The notes below the pieces were generated by a model. The model worked only from the letters and a program-made list of their open reading frames with translations, was not told the origin of the DNA and ran no database searches. The position numbers and the translations under genes were made by a program. Shown here one piece after another: positions 1 through 5,444 of a stretch of 10,475 nucleotides of DNA (position 1 is its first letter; every line of letters starts with the position of its first letter). Origin of the DNA: Opitutia bacterium (GTDB lineage Bacteria; Verrucomicrobiota; Verrucomicrobiae; Opitutales; UBA953); NCBI GenBank assembly GCA_004558035.1, contig SFEJ01000047.1:1-10475 (forward strand), written 5' to 3'.

Positions 1-827
1 CGATTGCAGGACGCGAACAGGAACAGGGATTTCGGGGATTTAAAGGGATTGGATTCACTCCCGCGCCGCGCCCCGCCGGAGAACGGGAAAAATATGCGCG
101 CGCCTACGACCGAAGGCAGGAATGCCTTCGCCCCTATGTTCCCGCATGAAATGCGGCACAAAAATAACCCCATGCGGCGAAACGCCGCTTGGGGCTTCGA
201 GCGCGTAAAACACGCGCTTGAAAAGCGCAACTGCCCCGCGGGAACGGCGTGCCGCGAGACGTCGGACGCGTCGGGAAGTTGCGCCTTTCAGGCGCGGCGC
301 ATGCGCGGGGTTTTCCCCAAGCGCGCGCTTCGCGTCGCGCATGGGGTTACGTTTGTTTCGCCCCGTTGGGGCGGAATTGCCCAGCGTAGGGTTTCAACCC
401 TACGGAACCGGACAAAAACAAAGCGCGCTGTAAGTGCGCGATTGCAGGACGCGAACAGGAACAGGGATTTCGGGGATTTAAAGGGATTGGATTCACTCCC
501 GCGCCGCGCCCCGCCGGAGAACGGGAAAAATATGCGCGGGAAAAATATGCGCCCGCCTCACGACCGAAGGCAGGAATGCCTTCGCCCCCATGTCCCCGCA
601 TGAAATGCGGAACAAAAATAACCCCATGCGGCGAAACGCCGCTTGGGGCGGCGAGCGCGTAAAACACGCGCTTGAAAAGCGCAACTGCCCCGCGGGAACG
701 GCGCGCCGCGAGACGTCGGACGCTTCGGGGAGTTGCGCCTTTCAGGCGCGCTCGATACGCCGACGTTCCCCATGCGCGCGCTTCGCGTCGCGCATGGGGT
801 TACGGTTGTTTCGCCCCGTCGGGGCGG
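1..827. repeat. Tandemly duplicated hairpin-rich non-coding block (copies 1-374 and 439-827)
   Basis: Two long near-identical copies begin with the same words (CGATTGCAGGACGCGAACAG at 1 and 439) and end at the same GGGGCGG (374 and 827). The register is 438 bases at the left end and 453-454 further in, because copy 2 contains a small extra tandem duplication around 527-550. Both copies are packed with short inverted repeats. Examples in copy 1 are CGAAGGC/GCCTTCG around AGGAAT (111-130), CCGCAT/ATGCGG around GAA, a two-part hairpin with CCCCA/TGGGG and GCGGCG/CGCCGC stems around AAA (168-194), and GGGG/CCCC around TTTT (307-318). The block is open in several frames on both strands. The predicted peptides are Arg/Pro-rich, overlap one another and resemble no family I know, so I do not call genes. 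The window starts exactly at the repeat boundary, so further copies may lie upstream. Confidence 0.85.
375..438. repeat. Spacer between the two copies, with a 9-bp hairpin at 385-404
   Basis: The spacer holds one near-perfect inverted repeat, CGTAGGGTT / AACCCTACG separated by TC (385-404). It then has a short A-rich stretch and GCGCGCTGTAAGTGCGCG, which also folds back weakly. It fits the style of the flanking block, a run of hairpins with small purine or pyrimidine loops. No start codon, coding bias or terminator is convincing here. Confidence 0.6.
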
Positions 828-830
828 TGA

Positions 831-985
831 AAAAGCTTAAGGGGTAAAGCTTAAAGGGAAGTTTGCGGGGAAGGATTTCGAGGAAGCGGCAGGAATGCCG
901 CCTCTCCACTGTAACTTTTCTTTAACTTCCTTTGACTTTGCGGTTTTCTTCGCGTTCTTCGCGTTAAAAGAAGTTTGCGCGCGCG
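831..985. repeat. Degenerate short-word repeat element with imperfect inverted arms
   Basis: The left arm (about 831-865) iterates words such as AAAGCTTAAGGGG and AAAGCTTAAAGGG. The right arm (about 911-941), read on the minus strand, iterates AAAGTCAAAGG, AAGTTAAAG and AAAAGTTAC, so the arms are roughly complementary. The centre contains the small hairpin GCGGC-AGGAAT-GCCGC (886-901). Directly after the right arm, the minus strand reads AACGCGAAG twice and then a CCGCAAAG word (about 938-965). The same architecture of word arms around a small central hairpin recurs at 2240-2343 and 4651-4790 with different words. The element lies just upstream of the ATP-grasp gene and may carry its promoter, but no convincing -35/-10 pair was found. 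Confidence 0.6.
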
Positions 986-1045
986 GTTTCCCCACTAATT
1001 TGGTTGAGTATGAAAATGCGGAGTGCTACCTTGAGAAAACCTCCC

Positions 1046-2239
1046 ATGAATTTCATTTTCATTTCTCCTCAGTTTCCGCGCACGTACTGGAATTTCTGCG
1101 ACCGTCTGAAAAAAAACGGCGTGAACGTGCTCGGCATCGGCGACACGCCTTACGACGCGCTTCCGCCGGAGACGCGCGGCGCGCTCAACGAATACTACCG
1201 CGTGAACGACATGGGAAACTACGACGAAGTCTTCCGCGCCGTCGCGTTCTTCTCCTTCAAATACGGGAAAATCGACTGGATCGAATCGAACAACGAGCAC
1301 TGGCTCGAACAGGACGCGCGGCTGCGCACGGATTTCAACGTGACGACGGGCGTCGGGCTCAGCGAGATCAACGCCTACAAGAGCAAGTCCGCGATGAAGG
1401 CGTTTTACGCGCGCGGCGGCGTGCCGACGGCGCGTTTCCGCCGCGTGACGACGCTCGAGGCGGCGGAGCGCTTCGTCGCCGAAGTCGGCTTTCCCGTCGT
1501 CGTGAAGCCGGACGTCGGCGTGGGCGCGGCGAACACCTGGGCGCTGCACGACGACGCGGAGCTGCGCGGCTTTTTCGCGAATCCGCCGAGCGCGGACTAC
1601 ATCATGGAGGAGTTCGTGCGCGGGGACATTTTTTCGTTCGACGCGATCACGGACGGGAACTGCAACATTCTCTTCGAATCGATGACGGCCTGGCCGCCGT
1701 CGATCATGGACATCGTGAACTTCGATCTGGACCTCGCCTACCACGTGAGTCGGGACGTTCCCGCGGCGCTGAAGGCGCTCGGGCGCAAGACGGTCGCGGC
1801 GTTCGGCGCGCGGCGGCGCTTCGTGCACCTGGAATTTTTCCGCCTCGCGGAGACGAAGCCGGGGCTCGGCGCGGCGGGCGACTTCGTCGCGCTCGAAGTC
1901 AACATGCGCCCGGCGGGCGGCTACACTCCGGACATGATGAATTTCGCGCACAGCACGGACGTCTATCAGATCTGGGCGGACATGGTGACCTTCGGCGAGC
2001 GGCGCGTTCCCGCGGCGGAGCGCGAATATTTCTGCGTTTACGCGAGCCAGAAGGACAGCCGCCGCCCCTACGAGCATTCGCACGAGGAGATTCTCGCGCG
2101 CTACGGGAACGCGATCGTGATGTGCGAACGCATGCCCGAGCTCATGGTGCGCACGATGGGCAATCAGATGTACACGGCGAAATTCGACACGCTCGAGGAA
2201 GTCGAGGCGTTCAGGAACTTCGTCCTAGAAAGGAAGTGA
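1046..2239 (+). CDS. ATP-grasp domain ligase (carboxylate-amine/thiol ligase type), substrate unknown
   Basis: The product is 397 residues. ATP-grasp enzymes activate a carboxylate as an acyl-phosphate with ATP and join it to an amine or thiol; nothing here fixes the substrate. The N-terminal ~100 residues look like the pre-ATP-grasp Rossmann-like domain, starting MNFIFISPQFPRTYWNF. The ATP-grasp fold follows: KSAMKAFYARGGVPTARF marks its start, VVVKPDVGVGAAN supplies the nucleotide lysine (K154), MEEF (187-190) forms the adenine-pocket strand, and E263, E284 and N286 (HLEFF and EVNMRPAGG) are the likely Mg2+ ligands. No signal peptide or membrane segment is seen, so it is probably cytosolic. 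The frame is open from ATG 1004, but conservation-like sequence begins at ATG 1046, which I chose. Neither start has a Shine-Dalgarno site. The next gene is an esterase 132 bases downstream, beyond a terminator-like hairpin. Family assignment is firm; function is open. Confidence 0.88.
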   Translation: MNFIFISPQFPRTYWNFCDRLKKNGVNVLGIGDTPYDALPPETRGALNEYYRVNDMGNYDEVFRAVAFFSFKYGKIDWIESNNEHWLEQDARLRTDFNVTTGVGLSEINAYKSKSAMKAFYARGGVPTARFRRVTTLEAAERFVAEVGFPVVVKPDVGVGAANTWALHDDAELRGFFANPPSADYIMEEFVRGDIFSFDAITDGNCNILFESMTAWPPSIMDIVNFDLDLAYHVSRDVPAALKALGRKTVAAFGARRRFVHLEFFRLAETKPGLGAAGDFVALEVNMRPAGGYTPDMMNFAHSTDVYQIWADMVTFGERRVPAAEREYFCVYASQKDSRRPYEHSHEEILARYGNAIVMCERMPELMVRTMGNQMYTAKFDTLEEVEAFRNFVLERK

Positions 2240-2343
2240 CCGGTGACAAGTTACAAGTGACAAGCGCAGTGCGGGTTTCGCCGAGGCGAAACTTTTTGAA
2301 AACTTTCTTCCGGTATCCTCCTGTCACTTGTCACCTGTCACCA
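2240..2343. repeat. Inverted short-word repeat element (GTGACAAG words)
   Basis: Immediately after the ATP-grasp stop, the left arm (2242-2263) iterates GTGACAAG/TTACAAG. The right arm (2321-2343) is its approximate reverse complement, made of CTGTCAC/TTGTCAC words. The ~55-base centre contains a perfect 8-bp hairpin followed by five T (2275-2297). Words of this kind (read as VTSDKLQVTS or CHLSPVTCHLS) are familiar to me as spurious peptides in many bacterial annotations, which suggests a dispersed element family; that is memory, not a search result. It could also act as a transcription end between the two genes. Confidence 0.65.
2275..2297 (+). terminator. Probable intrinsic terminator after the ATP-grasp gene
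   Basis: GTTTCGCC (2275-2282) and GGCGAAAC (2285-2292) form a perfect stem with a very small loop, in practice 7 bp closing CGAG. TTTTT follows at 2293-2297. It sits 36 bases after the stop codon, inside the centre of the short-word element. If it works, the esterase downstream needs its own promoter or lives on read-through. Confidence 0.55.
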
Positions 2344-2371
2344 GCCACCCACACCTAAATTTTTTTTCAAT

Positions 2372-3115
2372 ATGAACGGAAATCTCTTCACCCAGCACAG
2401 CCGCTCTCTCGGGCGGGACATGGAATGCAAAATCTTCGGAAACGCCGGGAAAATCTGCCTCGCGTTCCCGCCGCAGAACGGCCGCTATTTCGACTTCGAA
2501 AACTTCGGCATGGTCGAGGCGCTCCGGCCCGAAATCGAAGCCGGAAAGCTCCGCCTCGTCTGCGTGGACGGCATCGACGGCGAAACCTGGTCGGCGAAGG
2601 ACCTCCCGCCGCGGGAACGCATCAAGAAGCACGAGGCGTGGTTCCGCTACGTGCTCGACGAACTCGTTCCCGCGCTCAAGGCGCAGGACCCGAACGCGCC
2701 CGCGACGCTGATGGCGACCGGCTGCAGCATGGGCGGCTTTCACGCGGCGAACTTCTTCTTCCGCGCGCCGCAGGTCTTCGACGTCGTCGTCTCGCTCAGC
2801 GGGCTCTACCACGCGGGCTTCTTCTTCGGCGACTACATGGACGACCTCGTCTATCTCAACTCGCCCGCGGACAGCCTGCGCAACATGCTCGCCGCGCATC
2901 CCTACATGGCGCTTTTCCGCCGCAGCCGCATGATTTTCTGCGTCGGCCAAGGCGCGTGGGAAGACGAACTGATCGCGAGCACGCGGCTCCTCGAAGGCGT
3001 TCTTCGCGACAAGGGCGTTCCCGCGTGGTTCGACTACTGGGGCAAGGACGTCAATCACGACTGGGACTGGTGGCGCCGCCAGATCCGCTACTTCATCGAA
3101 AAAATCGCCCTCTGA
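2372..3115 (+). CDS. Alpha/beta-hydrolase, putative esterase family
   Basis: The product is 247 residues and appears to be a serine hydrolase of the putative-esterase (esterase D/antigen 85-like) group. The nucleophile elbow is GCSMGG with Ser119. His229 in VNHDWDWW is the likely catalytic histidine, and Asp198 in GQGAWEDE is the best candidate acid. The start region (SRSLGRDMECKIFGN, then LAFPPQNGRYFDFENFGM) fits the usual beta-sheet opening of this group. There is no signal peptide, so it probably acts in the cytosol. The start is the ATG at 2372, preceded by a T/A-rich run and no Shine-Dalgarno. It follows an ATP-grasp ligase, suggesting that the two act on one compound (a ligase plus a hydrolase of its ester, thioester or amide); this is inference. 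The fold and nucleophile are well supported; the substrate is unknown. Confidence 0.85.
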   Translation: MNGNLFTQHSRSLGRDMECKIFGNAGKICLAFPPQNGRYFDFENFGMVEALRPEIEAGKLRLVCVDGIDGETWSAKDLPPRERIKKHEAWFRYVLDELVPALKAQDPNAPATLMATGCSMGGFHAANFFFRAPQVFDVVVSLSGLYHAGFFFGDYMDDLVYLNSPADSLRNMLAAHPYMALFRRSRMIFCVGQGAWEDELIASTRLLEGVLRDKGVPAWFDYWGKDVNHDWDWWRRQIRYFIEKIAL

Positions 3116-3176
3116 GCCGCGCGCGTTCCCGCATTGCGTCCGCGGAGGAAATCTGCGAGACTGCGCCGAAAATCAT

Positions 3177-4631
3177 ATGGCCAAGCAGAACGAAATTCCG
3201 CGCAGCGTCGCCGTCGTCGGGCGCCCCAACGTCGGCAAGAGCCGGCTGTTCAACCGCCTGCTCGGGCGGCGCGTCTCCATCGTGCACGACATGCCCGGCG
3301 TGACGCGCGACCTCATCGTCGAGCGCGTTCCCGGGGACGACTACCTGCTCATGGACACGGGCGGCATCGGGCTCTTCACGGAAAAGGAGACGCCCAAGGT
3401 CATCGCCGACGCGGTGGAGGAGCAGGTCGCCTTCGCGATTCAGGCGGCGGAGCTCGTGCTGCTCGTCACGGACGTCTCGCAGGGCTGCACGCCGCTCGAC
3501 CTCGACGTCGCCGCGCGCCTGCGCCGCAGCGGGAAGACGGTGCTCCTCGTCGTCAACAAAGTGGACAACGACGACCGCAAAATGGGGCAGGGCGACTTTT
3601 TCCGTCTCGGCTTCGGCACGCCGATTCTGATTTCGGCGGAACACAACCGCGGGCTGGATTTCCTGCGTCAGGCGATTCTGGAAAAAATCGGCGCGCCCGT
3701 TCCCGCGGAGGACGCCGCGCCCGCCGCGCGCGAGCCCGAGCCGATCCGCATCTGCCTCGCCGGCAGACCGAACGTCGGCAAGAGCTCGCTCGGCAACTGT
3801 CTGCTGAAGGAATCGCGCCTCATCGTCAGCGAGGTCGCGGGAACGACGCGCGACCCGATCAAGGCGCGCCTGGACTACACGGACAAGGACGGGAACGTCA
3901 CGCATTTCGAGCTCGTGGACACCGCCGGCAAGCGCGCGAAGAACAAGTTCGACACGCTGGAGTATTTTTCCGCGCTGCGCACGGACGACGCGATGAGCCG
4001 CGCGGACGTGTGCTTTCTCGTCATCGACGCGGAGACGGGCGTGACGCGGCTCGACAAACAGCTCGCGGGACAGCTCGTGAAGCTCGGCACGGGCCTCGTC
4101 GTCGTCGTGAACAAGTGGGACCTGGCGCGGAAGCACTTCGCGGCGGGAACGCCCGTCGGCGGCTATTCGGGCGAGGAGGAGTTCCGCCGCGCCTTCGCCG
4201 CCGCCGTGAACCGCGAGCTCTTCTTCCTGCCCGGCTCCAAGATCATCTTCGCCTCCGCCAAGGAAAACTTCCGCGTGCAGACGATGCTCGCCGAGGCGAT
4301 CGCGCTCCACGCGCGCATGAACGTGCAGCTGCCGACGGCGCAGATCAACCGCGCGATTCACGACGCGATGGAGGCGCAGCCGCCGCGCATGATCAGCGGC
4401 CGCCGCTTCAAGTGCTACTACGCGGTGCAGACGGGCAACAAGCCGCTGCGCGTCCGCCTCTTCTGCAATTCGGAGGAGAAGCTCGACGAGGCCTACGAGC
4501 GCTACCTGATTTCGAAGTTCTACGCGGCGTTCGATCTCGGCGGCGTTCCCGTGAAGTTCGACTTCGTCGGCAAGCCGAAGCAGGACCGCGGCGAAAAATC
4601 CCGGAGCTCGGGCGGGAACGCCGAATCGTGA
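3177..4631 (+). CDS. der: Ribosome biogenesis GTPase Der (EngA)
   Basis: The product is 484 residues, near the usual length for Der, the double-GTPase needed for maturation of the 50S ribosomal subunit. The first G domain shows GRPNVGKS (15-22), PGVTRD (40-45), DTGG (60-63), NKVD (127-130) and SAE (153-155). The second shows GRPNVGKS (196-203), GTTRD (222-226), DTAGK (248-252) and NKWD (312-315). The C-terminal ~110 residues, beginning near MNVQLPTAQINRAI, are the KH-like domain. The residue after the first P-loop is Arg (GKSR) where many Der proteins have Thr or Ser; I recall GKSR from verrucomicrobial homologues. The start is ATG 3177, 61 bases after the esterase stop. A GGAGG at 3144-3148 is 28 bases away and too distant to set the start. 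The tail after the KH domain is polar and probably disordered. Confidence 0.97.
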   Translation: MAKQNEIPRSVAVVGRPNVGKSRLFNRLLGRRVSIVHDMPGVTRDLIVERVPGDDYLLMDTGGIGLFTEKETPKVIADAVEEQVAFAIQAAELVLLVTDVSQGCTPLDLDVAARLRRSGKTVLLVVNKVDNDDRKMGQGDFFRLGFGTPILISAEHNRGLDFLRQAILEKIGAPVPAEDAAPAAREPEPIRICLAGRPNVGKSSLGNCLLKESRLIVSEVAGTTRDPIKARLDYTDKDGNVTHFELVDTAGKRAKNKFDTLEYFSALRTDDAMSRADVCFLVIDAETGVTRLDKQLAGQLVKLGTGLVVVVNKWDLARKHFAAGTPVGGYSGEEEFRRAFAAAVNRELFFLPGSKIIFASAKENFRVQTMLAEAIALHARMNVQLPTAQINRAIHDAMEAQPPRMISGRRFKCYYAVQTGNKPLRVRLFCNSEEKLDEAYERYLISKFYAAFDLGGVPVKFDFVGKPKQDRGEKSRSSGGNAES

Positions 4632-4650
4632 AGATGAAGGCGCTGACGGA

Positions 4651-4790
4651 AGTGACGAGGTTATGAAGGTTATGAGGTTATGGAAGTTCTTTGCGCTCGG
4701 CTCCGCCGAAAGGATTTCAAAAAATCTTTTTCGCGAAGTGAAACGCAATCAACCTTCATAACTCCATAACTTCATCACCTCATCACCTTC
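4651..4790. repeat. Inverted short-word repeat element (GTTATGAAG words)
   Basis: The left arm (about 4651-4688) iterates GAGGTTATGAAGGTTATGAG and related words. The right arm (4751-4790) is built from CTTCATAAC, TCCATAAC, TTCATCACC and TCATCACC, the reverse complement of such words with a GTTATG to GTGATG drift. The centre (4689-4750) holds CGGC-TCC-GCCG and an A/T-rich hairpin with a T run (4709-4731). The layout matches the elements at 831-985 and 2240-2343, but the words are different. It fills the gap between der and the rpsO promoter region. Confidence 0.65.
4709..4731 (+). terminator. Possible weak terminator after der
   Basis: AAAGGATTT (4709-4717) pairs with AAATCTTTT (4722-4730), with one G-T wobble and a 4-base loop, and one more T follows. 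The stem is A/T-rich, so termination may be weak. It sits 78 bases after the der stop in the centre of the short-word element. Confidence 0.35.
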
Positions 4791-4829
4791 CCCGCGCATC
4801 GCGCGCGAATCGTGATCGGGAATTTTCGC

Positions 4830-4858
4830 TTGCGGGGAGGCGCGGGAAAGTCCATCAT
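4830..4858 (+). promoter_or_regulatory. Candidate sigma-70-like promoter for rpsO
   Basis: TTGCGG (4830-4835) and CATCAT (4853-4858) are 17 bases apart. They match the -35 and -10 consensus only moderately, but the position is suitable, after the der-side repeat element and before the structured rpsO leader. It is a weak call from spacing and position. Confidence 0.25.
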
Positions 4859-4880
4859 TGCTCCCTAATTCGTCGAGTTT

Positions 4881-4999
4881 CGCGGGGTGTGAGCCTCGCG
4901 GAGCCGGAGTTGCGGCGGGCGACCGCCGTGAGACGGCGTTTCAGACTTTCGGGTCCGGGACGCGGCGCTCCCCTTCGGGCGCGTCTTTCAGCTCTGAAA
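4881..4999 (+). promoter_or_regulatory. Structured rpsO 5' leader, possible S15 autoregulatory site
   Basis: The bases before rpsO contain a chain of hairpins. CGCGGGG/CCTCGCG (4881-4900) has one G-T pair. CGCCGT/ACGGCG lies around GAG (4924-4938). GACGCG/CGCGTC (4959-4985) encloses a CC-TTCG-GG tetraloop hairpin. TTTCAG/CTGAAA (4986-4999) lies just 8 bases before the start codon. In several bacteria S15 represses its own mRNA by binding a leader structure, and those structures differ between phyla. This leader could be such a site. I see the stems; binding is inference. Confidence 0.4.
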
Positions 5000-5007
5000 A
5001 CAAAACA

Positions 5008-5271
5008 ATGAACATGTACGACAAATCCGAAATCATCAGCAATTATAAACTCAGCGAAAAGGACACCGGCTCCTCCGAAGTCCAGATCGCTCTTCTTTCC
5101 GCGCGCATCGCTCACCTCACCGAGCACCTCCGCACGCACAAGAAAGACTTCCACAGCCGCCACGGTCTGATCGCGATGACGAACCGCCGCCGCAAGCTCC
5201 TGAACTATCTGAAGAAGAACAAGCTCGAAGCTTACGAGGCGATCATTCAGAAACTCGGTCTCCGCCGATAA
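5008..5271 (+). CDS. rpsO: 30S ribosomal protein S15
   Basis: The product is 87 residues, the normal size for S15. S15 binds the central domain of 16S rRNA early in 30S assembly and contributes to an inter-subunit bridge. Diagnostic stretches are DTGSSEVQIALLSARI (20-35), LTEHLRTHKKDFHSRHGLI (about 38-56) and RRRKLLNYLKKN (61-72), with the typical ending KLGLRR. The frame is open upstream to ATG 4858, but that extension is non-conserved and runs through the leader hairpins. ATG 5008 (MNMYDKSEI) fits the family; ATG 5014 is a possible alternative two codons in. No Shine-Dalgarno is present; the start is preceded by AAAACAAAACA. The order rpsO-pnp is conserved across many bacteria. Confidence 0.98.
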   Translation: MNMYDKSEIISNYKLSEKDTGSSEVQIALLSARIAHLTEHLRTHKKDFHSRHGLIAMTNRRRKLLNYLKKNKLEAYEAIIQKLGLRR

Positions 5272-5276
5272 GCGCA

Positions 5277-5327
5277 AAAAAGCGTTCCCGCGAGAATTCA
5301 AAAGCTCGCGGGAACGCTTTTTGATTT
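5277..5327 (+). terminator. Strong intrinsic terminator between rpsO and pnp, built from two inverted CGTTCCCGC motifs
   Basis: A perfect 18-bp stem pairs 5277-5294 with 5305-5322 around a 10-base loop. The right arm ends in TTTTT, followed by GATTTTT. Each arm contains one copy of the repeated 9-mer (5283-5291 and, inverted, 5308-5316). It begins 5 bases after the rpsO stop. Because the A run on the left mirrors the T run on the right, it could terminate in both directions. pnp expression then needs read-through, as in the classical rpsO-pnp arrangement, or its own promoter in 5323-5444. Confidence 0.9.
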
Positions 5328-5444
5328 TTCTCTCCGCGCCGCGCGCGCCGCTTTCTTCTCTCTCCCCGCTCCCTTTTTTCCAAACAAAAGAAACAACCCC
5401 CGTTCCCGCAATCCCGCGGGGACACAAAGAAAACAAAAAACGAT

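Noticed and set aside
1..827. CRISPR array or integron attC array
   Set aside because: Only two long copies with no short regular repeats and unique spacers, and no cas or integrase gene in view.
4..847. Several overlapping frames of 60-200 codons in the repeat block, both strands
   Set aside because: They run through hairpins and across the duplication. The peptides are similar in both copies only because the DNA is, and there is no plausible start or family.
986..1014. Promoter for the ATP-grasp gene (GTTTCC ... TATGAA)
   Set aside because: The -35 match is too poor to support a call, although a promoter must lie somewhere upstream.
895..2358. Plus-strand frame of 487 codons overlapping the ATP-grasp gene
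   Set aside because: Out-of-frame shadow with Arg-rich low-complexity translation; the overlapping frame is a clear ATP-grasp protein.
3144..3148. GGAGG as Shine-Dalgarno for der
   Set aside because: It is 28 bases upstream of the ATG, too far, and no in-frame start with good spacing is nearer to it.
3093..4748. Minus-strand frame of 551 codons opposite der
   Set aside because: Shadow of der; composition is Arg/Val/Asp-rich with no domain, while der on the plus strand has all GTPase motifs.
4858..5007. N-terminal extension of S15 by 50 residues
   Set aside because: The family has about 88 residues; the extension reads through leader hairpins and ends exactly at a family-like start.
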